NCBI GenBank assembly: GCA_035556135.1
Contig: DATMFO010000009.1
Coordinates: 248,001 to 312,000 of the forward strand
Source: ZC4RG30 sp035556135
Lineage (GTDB): Bacteria; Pseudomonadota; Gammaproteobacteria; Steroidobacterales; Steroidobacteraceae
Reading direction: 5' to 3'
Length of the DNA stretch: 64,000 nucleotides
In this document: one piece after another, positions 18,686-27,201 of the stretch
Layout: every line of letters begins with the position of its first letter
Position numbering within the stretch: position 1 is the stretch's first letter
Notes under the pieces: model-generated
Database searches by the model: none
Told to the model about the DNA's origin: nothing
Seen by the model: the letters and a program-made list of their open reading frames with translations, nothing else
Made by a program: the position numbers and the translations under genes

Positions 18686-20176
18686 TCAGACAGTGATGTA
18701 TTGCCCCATCATGCCGCCGTCCTCGTGCTCCAGGATGTGGCAATGGAACATGAAGGGTTTGTCACGCGTCGCCTGCTGCGTGAAGGTCATCAGCAACTGG
18801 CCCGGCGCATCGAGCAGTATGGTGTCCTTGTGGCCGGCCAGGTGCGGCGCCGGCGGCTTGCCGCCGATGGAGAGCACGCGGAACGACACGCCATGCACGT
18901 GGAACGGGTGGGTCATCATGTTGGGCGTGACCTCCCAGATCTCGGTGCTGCCGAGCCGCGGCGAGAAGTCGATGCGCTGCATGTCGTAGGCCCGCCCGTT
19001 GATTCCCATGGGCGGGCCACCCATTCCACGCGCTCCGCCCCTGCCGCGCATCATGGTGGGTCCCATGTCGAGCGACACGTTGCGGCGTACCGCCACCCTG
19101 CCGGCATCGGGGGCGGCAAGCGTGACCAGCGTGCCGGGAACATTCTTCGCTGCAACCGGCTTTGACGCATCCACCTCGAAGCGCATCAGCTCGCCAGCGC
19201 TGCTGCCCAGCATTTCTGCCATGCCGCGCATCATCCCGCCGCCCATGGGCTGCATGGCCCGATCATCGGCCGCCGTTTCGAGCAGCGCTGGCTGGCCGCT
19301 GGAGAAATCCACCAGGATCTCGAATCGCTCGCCCGGCGCGATGGTCAGCGACTGCAGCGCCACGGGTGCGGGCAGATAGCCGCCGTCGGAAGCGATCACC
19401 TGGAAGGAGCGGCCATCGCTGAAGCGCAGGTCGAAGTTGCGGGCGTTGGCGGCATTGAGCAGGCGCAGGCGCACGAGGCCGCGGGGCACTCTGGCGACGG
19501 GCGCGAATGCGCCATTGACGATGAGGGTGTCGCCGCGCATGCCCATCATGCGTGAGGGCCCGGCGGCGGCGTAGACGAGAGCGCCACTGCGGTCAAACTG
19601 GCGGTCCTGGAGGATGAGGGGCAGGTCATCGATGCCGTAGTTGCGCGGCAGTCCGAGCCGCTCGCCCGTGCCGTCCTCGATGATCATCAGGCTGGCAAGG
19701 CCCATGTAGACCTGCCGCCCCGAGTCGTAGTGCGGATGGGCGTGGTACCAGGCGGTGGTCTCGGGCTGGTCGATCTTGAGCACGGGGCGCCAGGTGCTGG
19801 CCGGTCTGATCACGACATGTGGACCGCCATCCACCGCGGCAGGCACGTGCACGCCATGCCAGTGCGCCGTCGTGTCGCGATCGAGCCGGTTCTCGACACT
19901 GACCTGGACTTCATCACCCTTGCGTACGCGCAGCACGGGGCCGAGACAGGGAGCAGAGAAGCCCAGGGTCCGCGTCGGCGATCCCGGCAGGAATGCGTGG
20001 CGCCCTGGCGCGGCAACGAGCTGGATCAGGCCGTTGGCGGCCCTGGCATCACGCAGCTCGGGAATGGGCAGCGCGGTTTCGAAGCGCGCGGCCTGCGCCC
20101 CTGCGCCCATGGGGCCGATGAGGGAGCTGGCGGCTGCAGCAGCGCCGCTGGAGAGGAATCGGCGACGCGTCACCAT
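18686..20176 (-). CDS. Tat-exported multicopper oxidase (CueO/McoA-like)
   Basis: 496 residues from ATG 20176, preceded by AGGAG; upstream in-frame codons lack signal features. The twin-arginine signal is MVTRRRFLSSG. All four copper-ligand motifs are intact: HWHGVH (105-110), YHAHPH (144-149), HPFHVHG (423-429) and HCHILEHEDGGMM (478-490), the last giving the type 1 copper axial Met. Met-rich segments (MQPMGGGMMRGMAEMLG and around MGPTMMRGRG) resemble the cuprous-ion-binding insert of CueO. Likely a periplasmic Cu(I) or Fe(II) oxidase. Last gene of the five-gene redox operon, 50 bases after the flavoprotein. Confidence 0.92.
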   Translation of the reverse strand: MVTRRRFLSSGAAAAASSLIGPMGAGAQAARFETALPIPELRDARAANGLIQLVAAPGRHAFLPGSPTRTLGFSAPCLGPVLRVRKGDEVQVSVENRLDRDTTAHWHGVHVPAAVDGGPHVVIRPASTWRPVLKIDQPETTAWYHAHPHYDSGRQVYMGLASLMIIEDGTGERLGLPRNYGIDDLPLILQDRQFDRSGALVYAAAGPSRMMGMRGDTLIVNGAFAPVARVPRGLVRLRLLNAANARNFDLRFSDGRSFQVIASDGGYLPAPVALQSLTIAPGERFEILVDFSSGQPALLETAADDRAMQPMGGGMMRGMAEMLGSSAGELMRFEVDASKPVAAKNVPGTLVTLAAPDAGRVAVRRNVSLDMGPTMMRGRGGARGMGGPPMGINGRAYDMQRIDFSPRLGSTEIWEVTPNMMTHPFHVHGVSFRVLSIGGKPPAPHLAGHKDTILLDAPGQLLMTFTQQATRDKPFMFHCHILEHEDGGMMGQYITV

Positions 20177-20226
20177 GGCACACTCCTGTTCCGGCGGCGG
20201 ATACGCAGCCTCGACCACCGGTGCGT

Positions 20227-21609
20227 TCAGTATACGTCGCGGCGGTAACGTCCCTGCTGCTGCAGCTGCGCCAGCAGCGGCTCGCCCAGGTGCTCGCGCA
20301 GCACCTCGGCGACGCCTTCCGCCATGCCCTTGAGGCTGCCGCACACGTAGATGGCCGCGCCGGCATCCACCCATTCGCGCAGCCGTTCGCCTTGCGCGCG
20401 CAGGCGGTCCTGCACGTAGCGCTCGGCGTGGCCATCGCGTGAATAGACCAGATCAAGGCGCGTGAGCACGCCAGTGGCCTGCCATGCGGCGATTTCCGCG
20501 GCATAGGGTGCGTCGTGCGCAGCCTGGCGCTCGCCGAACAGCAGCCACTGGCGCAGCGCAGGGCCGCCGGCATGGCGCTCCAGTGCGCGCTGCTTCAGGT
20601 GCGCGCGCAGGCCGGCAAGCCCGGTGCCATTGCCGATCAGGATGAGGTCGCGGCCCGAGTTGTCACCGAGGCGGAACTGGCTGTGGGAACGCAGGCGGGC
20701 CTGCACGAGGGTGCCGATCGCTGCGTCGTGGGTGAGCCAGCCGGAAGCGAGCCCCGCGCTGCCATCTTCGCGCCGCTCCAGGCGCACCATCAGGTGCAGG
20801 GCTCCATCCGCGGGAATCGACGCAATGGAATAGCTGCGCGGGTGATCGGGGTCTGCCGGCACTTGTACCTGCAGCAGATCGCCGGACTGCCAGCCGCTGG
20901 TGGTCCCCTCCTTTCGCACCAGCTCGATGTGGAACAGCGGGCCGCCGAGGCTGCCGGGATTCAGGTGCTCGCGGGCGCGCAGTATCCAGGGTTCGAAGGG
21001 CGGTCCCTGCCAGTCCGGCAGGTCGGGAAGGGTTGCGATGACGCCGAGGCTTTCCCGCCAGGCCTGCAAGGCCTGCGCATCGCCATTGTCCACGTCGATG
21101 CGCTGGAAGAGCGGCCGCGCGCCGCGCTGCTGCAGCCATTCGTCCAGCTGCCTGCCGAAGCCGCAGAAGTGACGGTAGCTGCTGTCGCCGAGCACCAGGA
21201 GTCCGTAACGCAATCCCGACAGATCCACAGCGGAGTCGCGCATCACTTCTGCAACGAAGTGGGCTGCATTGTCCGGGGGATCGCCCTCTCCATACGTGCT
21301 GACGACCAGCAGGGCCTGCGCGGTGGATCGAAGCGCCGCGGCATCCAGTGCTGCAAAGGAGCGCAGCTGCACCGCGACGCCGGCGGCCTGCAATGCGCTG
21401 GTCGTCTGCATGGCCAGGCCCTCTGCAGTGCCGGTCTGGCTTGCCCAGGCCACCAGCAGCGCCGGATGCTGCGGGTCGCCGCCTGGAGCAGCCATGCTGG
21501 CTGCGACAAGGCGTCGCGCACGCACCCGCCGCCACACGCCGATGCAGAGCAGGATGTATGCAAAGGTGGCGGTCGCAGCCAGCAGCAGATGCGCGGGATC
21601 GGTATTCAT
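20227..21609 (-). CDS. Membrane-anchored flavodoxin/NADPH reductase (sulfite-reductase flavoprotein type)
   Basis: 460 residues. One N-terminal transmembrane helix (about 6-27), then a flavodoxin domain (about 50-190, SQTGTAEGLA FMN loop and STYGEGDPPDN), then an FAD/NADPH reductase domain (about 220-460; RSYSIASIP for FAD, GNGTGLAGLRAHL and YVCGSLKGMAEGV for NADPH). Domain order equals the alpha subunit of sulfite reductase (CysJ), but the membrane anchor and neighbours point to electron delivery to the inner membrane rather than sulfite reduction. Six bases after apbE. Confidence 0.88.
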   Translation of the reverse strand: MNTDPAHLLLAATATFAYILLCIGVWRRVRARRLVAASMAAPGGDPQHPALLVAWASQTGTAEGLAMQTTSALQAAGVAVQLRSFAALDAAALRSTAQALLVVSTYGEGDPPDNAAHFVAEVMRDSAVDLSGLRYGLLVLGDSSYRHFCGFGRQLDEWLQQRGARPLFQRIDVDNGDAQALQAWRESLGVIATLPDLPDWQGPPFEPWILRAREHLNPGSLGGPLFHIELVRKEGTTSGWQSGDLLQVQVPADPDHPRSYSIASIPADGALHLMVRLERREDGSAGLASGWLTHDAAIGTLVQARLRSHSQFRLGDNSGRDLILIGNGTGLAGLRAHLKQRALERHAGGPALRQWLLFGERQAAHDAPYAAEIAAWQATGVLTRLDLVYSRDGHAERYVQDRLRAQGERLREWVDAGAAIYVCGSLKGMAEGVAEVLREHLGEPLLAQLQQQGRYRRDVY

Positions 21610-21615
21610 GACGGT

Positions 21616-22626
21616 TCAGGCAATCAGCGCGCGGAACGCACTGCTGCAATGTTCGACCACGCCGCCATCCACACGCTCGATCCACTGTGCTGCGAGCTTC
21701 TCGGTTTCGGCCACTGCCATGCCGGCCCGGGCACCCAGCACCATCAGCGCCGTGGACCAGGCATCGGCCAGCATGCACTCCGCATGCAGCACGGTTACCG
21801 CGCACACGCCGTTGTCCACGGGGTATCCGCTGCGTGGATCGATGCAATGGCTGTAGCGACGACCCGCCGTGCTGAACGCCTGCAGGTAGTCACCGGAAGT
21901 CGCCACCGACAGTCCGTGCAGCGCAATGCGCGTGGGGAGGATGGCTTCCGCGCCGGGTGGCAGCTGCACTTGCACCCACCAGGGCTGGCCATCGGGCTTC
22001 ATGCCCGCGCCGCGCAACTCGCCGCCGATATCCACCAGGTGGTGTGTGATGCCTTCGCTACGCAGGAAGCGGCCGACCTCATCGACAGCAAATCCCTTGG
22101 CCACCGCTGACAGATCCAGCTGCAGCCCGCCCGGCTGGTGCAGTCGCATGGCGGCTGTGTCCACCTGCAGGCGCCGCCAGCCACAGCGTTGCAGCGCTGC
22201 GGTGACCTGCTCCGGCTGGGGCATTGAAAACCCCGGCTCATGATGGCGCCCCGATGCGCCGAAACCCCAGAGGCTCACCAGCTCCCCGGACGTCGGATCC
22301 AGTGCGCCATCGCTGGCCCTCGCCACCTGCAAGGCACAGCCGAGCACCAGCGCAAAATCCAGCGGCAGCGGCAACCAGCTTCCCGGCGCGGCGTGGTTGA
22401 AGCGCGAGATCAGCGACTGTGGTTCCCAGGTGCTCATCTGCTCGATGACCCGCGCCAGCACCGCCTCGATGCCGGCTTGCACCCGCCCGCGGTCGATGCG
22501 GCCCTCGTCCACCCAGGTGACGGACCAGGGGCAGCCCATGCCGCGGCCAGCGAACCGGTCGATGCGGCTGTCCGCAGCGGGAGCCCTTGCGCTGACCCGC
22601 TGGGGAACCAGCACCCGTGTGCTCAT
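21616..22626 (-). CDS. apbE: FAD:protein FMN transferase (ApbE family)
   Basis: 336 residues. ApbE transfers FMN from FAD onto Thr/Ser of target proteins. Family blocks: MSTWEPQSLISRFN (about 64-77), DLSAVAKGFAVDEVGRFL, HLVDIGGELRGAG, SVATSGDY, HCIDPRSGYPV and a C-terminal DAWSTALMVLGA. Odd point: no signal peptide or lipobox is visible at the N-terminus, although ApbE is usually a periplasmic lipoprotein. The adjacent DUF2271 protein carries a matching target motif. Lies 25 bases after that gene. Confidence 0.9.
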   Translation of the reverse strand: MSTRVLVPQRVSARAPAADSRIDRFAGRGMGCPWSVTWVDEGRIDRGRVQAGIEAVLARVIEQMSTWEPQSLISRFNHAAPGSWLPLPLDFALVLGCALQVARASDGALDPTSGELVSLWGFGASGRHHEPGFSMPQPEQVTAALQRCGWRRLQVDTAAMRLHQPGGLQLDLSAVAKGFAVDEVGRFLRSEGITHHLVDIGGELRGAGMKPDGQPWWVQVQLPPGAEAILPTRIALHGLSVATSGDYLQAFSTAGRRYSHCIDPRSGYPVDNGVCAVTVLHAECMLADAWSTALMVLGARAGMAVAETEKLAAQWIERVDGGVVEHCSSAFRALIA

Positions 22627-22651
22627 CCCGATGCCTTCAGGGCCGATATCT

Positions 22652-23263
22652 TCAGGGCGTCACCACGAACTCGACCGCACCCAGTTCCGACCTGCCTGTG
22701 GTCTTGCCGGACTGCGCGGCGCCCAGCGGCAAGGTGATGGGAATGGACACCACTTCATCTCCGCCATGCTCGCGCGCGGCCTCGACCATCAGCTTGTACT
22801 TGCCGGGAGGCAGCTTCGCGAGCTTCGGGTCTGCATCAGTGAAGGTGAGTTCATGCGTGCCGGCCGCGCGACTGGCGCTGGTGAGGCCATCCACCGGGAA
22901 TTGCAGGTTGTGGCCACTGTCTGCCCACCACTGGCGCACTTCATTCAGCCATCGCGCGCCACCGGCCGGCATGGATCCGAAGCCGGGGGGTGGGCCCATG
23001 CCGGGTGGCGGGCCCATGCCGCCGCCGGGCGGCGCCGGCCCCCTGCGGCGCGGGGATTCGATCTGGTACCAGACGGCGAGATCGGAAGCGAAGGAGTTGT
23101 CTTCCTTGCGCAGCCACACTGCCACGTAGGGACGGTTTGGTCCGCGCGGCCCATTGCTGGCGATTTCCGGCAGCGTGATCCTGATCGACAGATTTGCTGC
23201 CAGCGACGGCGCGGCAGCCAGGACTCCCGCCGTCGTCAGCAGCCAGTTTCTTACCGGTTTCAT
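22652..23263 (-). CDS. DUF2271 periplasmic protein, candidate flavinylation substrate
   Basis: 203 residues. Sec signal peptide (about 1-23, ending PSLAA). The rest matches DUF2271 (NRPYVAVWLRKEDNSFASDL, WYQ, then a C-terminal ELGAVEFVVTP). Residues D125-GLTSAS-131 fit the ApbE target pattern Dxx[S/T][G/A/S]A[S/T] known from NqrC/RnfG, so Ser131 may carry covalent FMN. A Pro/Gly/Met-rich insert occupies about 71-102. Nine bases follow the PepSY gene. Role as a periplasmic electron carrier is an inference. Confidence 0.85.
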   Translation of the reverse strand: MKPVRNWLLTTAGVLAAAPSLAANLSIRITLPEIASNGPRGPNRPYVAVWLRKEDNSFASDLAVWYQIESPRRRGPAPPGGGMGPPPGMGPPPGFGSMPAGGARWLNEVRQWWADSGHNLQFPVDGLTSASRAAGTHELTFTDADPKLAKLPPGKYKLMVEAAREHGGDEVVSIPITLPLGAAQSGKTTGRSELGAVEFVVTP

Positions 23264-23272
23264 CTTCGACTC

Positions 23273-23911
23273 CTAGTGAATGAACAACGCCGCGATCACC
23301 AGCGGCACCAGCAGCCCGGCGCCAACCAGCGGCCACGTAAGCGCGCGGTTGGCAGCGTGCATCTTGAGGATCACGAATCCGGTCACGGCGAAGATCACGC
23401 AGGCGGCGGCGATCAGGTCGATGAACCAGGACCAGCCGCTGCCCGTGTGGCGCCCCTTGTGCAGGTCGTTCAGGTAGGCCACCCAGCCTGCATCGGTGAC
23501 ATGGTATTCACCGGCGCCGCGCACCAGGTCCAGCCGCAGCCAGGCGTCGCCGCCGGGCCTTTCGAGCGTGAACATGATCTCCTCGGCCTTCCAGTCGGCG
23601 TTGCGGTTGGCCGTATCGACGCCGAAAGCCTCGCGGATCCAGTCGCGCAGTGCATCGGTGGGCGGGGCTTCCCCTTCGCCGTTCTGCCGGATGTCTTCCA
23701 CCAGGGCGGCGACCAGGGCGGGCGGCATGTCCTTGTCCAGCGAGCGGAACTGCTGCTGCGTGGATTCCAGGCTGCTGGCGTGATTGAGCGTGATGCCGGT
23801 GACGGCGAAGAACAGCAGGCCCATCAGCGCGACAGCGGAGCTGATCCAGTGCCACTCGTGCATTCGTTTGAGCCAGATCGCGCGCTGGCGTGTCGCTGCT
23901 GCGGATTTCAC
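23273..23911 (-). CDS. PepSY-type transmembrane redox protein
   Basis: 212 residues with three hydrophobic helices (about 23-42, 162-184 and 192-211) and a periplasmic PepSY-like domain between the first two. Histidines flank the membrane helices: H18 and H21 (MHEWHW), H44 (TLNH), H151 and H155 (LHKGRH), H185. In related PepSY ferric-siderophore reductases such histidines bind haem; that this one does is inferred. First gene of the operon PepSY-DUF2271-apbE-flavoprotein-oxidase, divergent from a TonB-dependent receptor. Confidence 0.83.
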   Translation of the reverse strand: MKSAAATRQRAIWLKRMHEWHWISSAVALMGLLFFAVTGITLNHASSLESTQQQFRSLDKDMPPALVAALVEDIRQNGEGEAPPTDALRDWIREAFGVDTANRNADWKAEEIMFTLERPGGDAWLRLDLVRGAGEYHVTDAGWVAYLNDLHKGRHTGSGWSWFIDLIAAACVIFAVTGFVILKMHAANRALTWPLVGAGLLVPLVIAALFIH

Positions 23912-24165
23912 TCGCTACAACCCGGTGTTGCCTTCTGTCGCCACAGGTATAGCGCCGAATTTGGGACGAATTGGGGATGGATGTCGCGACGTGGATTGCT
24001 GGCGCGGTGCGATACATGAAGATTCTGCAAGACTCGCCAGACATGACGCAGCTGGCCGTAATGTTTCCTTGATTGGATCGTCTAGTGCGGGGATGAGTGG
24101 GCCATCCCACTGCGTTTGATCTCGCAACTGGTTTGCAACAAGCAGAACAAGGTCAGGGATGATTC

Positions 24166-27021
24166 ATGAACCACCGAGCAGTCGCATGGCCCGGCGCCGG
24201 GCGTAACTTTTCCTGTGGGCTGTCCGCCATCTGCGGGCTGCTGGCGTTTCCGATGGCCTGGAGTGCCGAAGCCGAGGTGCCGGCTGCGACAGAGGAAGTC
24301 GTGGCCGATGAAAGGACCGAGGCGGAACGGCTTGCCGACGAGGAGCTTCCCGAGCTGGAAGAAGTGGTTGTCTACGGCACCAGCGGCAAGGCGGTGGCCG
24401 GGCTCACGGCGGAATCCGAGCTCGGGCCCGCTGCTCTTGCCCTTTATGGCGCCAATACAGTGGGTGACCTGATCGGCCAGGTCGCACAGGACGTGGACAA
24501 CAGCGCCGAGGGCCCGGTGATCCTTATCAATGGTCGCCCGGCCAATGGCATCAGCAGCGTGAACGACCTGCCGCCGGAAGTGGTGCAGTCGTTCCAGGTG
24601 CTGCCACCGCAGGCTGCCGCGGCGCTGGGCTATTCACCCACGCGGCGCGTGATCAACGTGGTGCTGCGGCAGAGCTTCGCGCAGGAGACAGCGAATGTGA
24701 CCATGCGCGCCGCCACCGCGGGGAAGGGCCGCAGCGCGGATGCGAATGTGAGTTCGATCCGCCTGCAGGGCAACAGCATCCGGCAGTTCACGTTGCGGGC
24801 GTCAAAGACGGAACCCCTGCTGGAGTCCGACCGGGACATCCTCAGCCAGCCGACGACGATGCCTTATGACCTGCTGGGCAACGTGGTGTCGTTCCCCATC
24901 GCAGGTGGCGAGATCGATCCGAACCTGAGCGCGCTGGCAGGAACTCCGGTCACGGTGGCCGGTGTGCCGACGGGCACGGCCGATCCTACGCTGGAAGATT
25001 TCGCCGCACAGGCGAATGAGGCACACCTCAGTGACATGGGTCGCTACCGCACGCTGCTGTCGGACCAATACACCTTCGGCTTGAACGGCAACTGGAACGT
25101 GCCGCTGCCGCGCGCCATGTCGCTGAGCATGAACATGAACGCGGACCGCAGCCAGTCCGTGTCGCAGACCGGTGCGACCAGTGTGTTGCTGCATGTGCCG
25201 GCGTCTTCGCCGTTCTCGCCGTTCAGCCAGGATGTCGGTGTGGCGCGTTACCTGGGTCATCCGCTGGAGCAGCAGAACGACCCGTGGAGCGTGAACTTCA
25301 ACGGCACGCTCAATTCGCAGCTGGGCAAGTGGCGCACGCTGCTCAACAGCAACTTCAGCTGGCGCGAGTCCGCCACCGTGAGCGAGCGGCGGCTTGATAC
25401 TTCTGCGTTGCAGTCGGCGATCGACGCGGGCACGGCGAACCCCTTCGGCACAGGGGCACTGGACCTCGTGGGCGACATGCTCACGGACCGCGCCACCTCG
25501 CGTGGCTACAACGCGGCGTTGCAGCTGCAGACCTCGGCCACGCTGTTCACGATGCCGGCGGGTCCGGCGACGTTCTCGGCCCGCGGCGAGCTGCGGCAGA
25601 GCGAGCAGCGTTCGCGCACGGTGGGCGTCAACAACGTCTCGAGCCGCAACAAGCGGCAGGATGAGCTGGCGTTTGCTTCGCTGCAGGTCCCGCTGTTCGG
25701 GCGGCCGCCTTCACAGCCATTTGCCATGAATACTGTGCAGGTGACGCGGCAGGCTGCGGGCGCACCCCCCGCTGGTGCAACACAGGGCGCACCCCCACCC
25801 GGAGGACCGCCGGGCGCGCCGCCAGGTGCGCAGCGCCAGCAGGCGGCACCCGCCTCCCGCCCTTCACCCGCCGCTGCACCAACCACCATGCCGCCGCCCA
25901 ACCCCCTGGCCGCGCAGCCGGCCACTTTCGGCATGGGCGCGGAGCTTTCTGGCAGCGCACGCGACGTGACCGTCGTGGGCACCTTGTTCGACTACGGCTA
26001 CGGCCTCAACTGGCGCTGGGGCAACCGCCTCACCATGCGCGCCGGCGTGAACCACGAGAAGGTGGCACCGCAGCCGGAGTCGCTCACCAATCCCATCGTC
26101 ACCATCGACGATTATCGCACCTATGACTTCGTGCGCCAGGAGACGGTGCTGGTGCGCTACATCACCGGCGGCAATCCCGACCTCGAGGTGGAGAACCGCC
26201 GGCGCATCACCTTCGGCGGCACGGCCCGGCCATTGGTCAGCGTCGACTTCACGTTGAATGCCGAGTACCAGCGCACCATCGGCCGCGACGCGGTATCGCA
26301 GCTTCCGGCGGTGAGCGAGGACGTGCAGCTGGCTTTTCCCGATCGCTATGTGCGCGATGCCGAAGGCCGGCTGATTGAAGTGGATGCGCGGCTGGTGTCG
26401 TTCGAGCGCACAGAGACCGAACAGATTCGCTGGGGCGCAAACTTCCGCCGCGCTTTCGCCGTGCCGCAGGTGGCGCCCACGACGCTGGCCAGTGGCCCGC
26501 GCATCATCATCAATGATGGCAGCGCCGGCGATGAGCTGTCGGGCGCCGGCTGGCGCGTGAACGCGAACTTCACGCATACCTGGATACTCGCGAACAAGCG
26601 CCTGGCGCGCACGGGCCTGCCGGAGCAGGACCTGCTGGCCGGCGGCGTGGGCCTGGGCAGCAGCATCTCGCGCCACAGTGTGCAGGGCCGCTTCGGCGTG
26701 GGCCACAATGGCATCGGCATGCAGCTCGCCGGCAACTGGCGCAGCCGCACGCGCATCACCGCCGGCACGTCGGATGATCCCAACGACATCACCTTCAGCT
26801 CACTGCTGCGGTTTGATCTCTCCGCATTCGCCAACCTTGGCACCGTGTTTCCCTCCAGCCCGCTGCTGAAGGATTCGCGCGTGACGCTGGGCGTGGACAA
26901 CCTGCTCGACGCCCACCAGAAGGTGCGCGACGAGGATGGCATCACACCGCTGCGCTACCAGCGCTACCTGCTGGACTCACGCGGCCGCATGGTCTCGCTG
27001 TCGCTGCGCAAGATGTTCTGA
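24166..27021 (+). CDS. TonB-dependent outer-membrane receptor with Pro/Gly-rich insert
   Basis: 951 residues. Signal peptide about 1-33; acidic linker; a TonB-box-like LEEVVVYGTSG (about 65-75); plug domain with GPVILINGRPANGISSVNDL; then the barrel, ending in a C-terminal Phe (LSLRKMF) as outer-membrane assembly requires. Residues about 528-588 form a low-complexity Pro/Gly/Ala/Gln insert that probably makes a surface loop. Divergent from the PepSY-DUF2271-ApbE operon across 254 bases, so its ligand may be the metal complex processed by that module. The intervening bases show no clear Fur-type box by eye. Confidence 0.9.
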   Translation: MNHRAVAWPGAGRNFSCGLSAICGLLAFPMAWSAEAEVPAATEEVVADERTEAERLADEELPELEEVVVYGTSGKAVAGLTAESELGPAALALYGANTVGDLIGQVAQDVDNSAEGPVILINGRPANGISSVNDLPPEVVQSFQVLPPQAAAALGYSPTRRVINVVLRQSFAQETANVTMRAATAGKGRSADANVSSIRLQGNSIRQFTLRASKTEPLLESDRDILSQPTTMPYDLLGNVVSFPIAGGEIDPNLSALAGTPVTVAGVPTGTADPTLEDFAAQANEAHLSDMGRYRTLLSDQYTFGLNGNWNVPLPRAMSLSMNMNADRSQSVSQTGATSVLLHVPASSPFSPFSQDVGVARYLGHPLEQQNDPWSVNFNGTLNSQLGKWRTLLNSNFSWRESATVSERRLDTSALQSAIDAGTANPFGTGALDLVGDMLTDRATSRGYNAALQLQTSATLFTMPAGPATFSARGELRQSEQRSRTVGVNNVSSRNKRQDELAFASLQVPLFGRPPSQPFAMNTVQVTRQAAGAPPAGATQGAPPPGGPPGAPPGAQRQQAAPASRPSPAAAPTTMPPPNPLAAQPATFGMGAELSGSARDVTVVGTLFDYGYGLNWRWGNRLTMRAGVNHEKVAPQPESLTNPIVTIDDYRTYDFVRQETVLVRYITGGNPDLEVENRRRITFGGTARPLVSVDFTLNAEYQRTIGRDAVSQLPAVSEDVQLAFPDRYVRDAEGRLIEVDARLVSFERTETEQIRWGANFRRAFAVPQVAPTTLASGPRIIINDGSAGDELSGAGWRVNANFTHTWILANKRLARTGLPEQDLLAGGVGLGSSISRHSVQGRFGVGHNGIGMQLAGNWRSRTRITAGTSDDPNDITFSSLLRFDLSAFANLGTVFPSSPLLKDSRVTLGVDNLLDAHQKVRDEDGITPLRYQRYLLDSRGRMVSLSLRKMF

Positions 27022-27124
27022 GGCGGTCCGGGGTTCCCGGCCGTACCCGGTCGTACCCGATTGCGCCCGGCTGTGCGTGATCCAACTGGCCTTCGGGGCG
27101 TGTGAGCCGAGTTTTCTTTGAGGC

Positions 27125-27172
27125 GTGGACGATCGGCAAATTCGGCCCGGCGGAAATTTGCCGATCGTCCAC
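27125..27172. repeat. Perfect 18-bp inverted repeat between converging genes
   Basis: Arms GTGGACGATCGGCAAATT (27125-27142) and AATTTGCCGATCGTCCAC (27155-27172) are exact reverse complements around a 12-base loop. It lies between the receptor stop (27021) and the MFS gene stop (27202), so it could end transcription from both sides, but neither side has a T-run. The arms are much longer than an ordinary terminator stem and may belong to a dispersed palindromic repeat. Confidence 0.85.
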
Positions 27173-27201
27173 GAGTGGCGCCGTTCGCCGAACTGCGGCC
27201 G

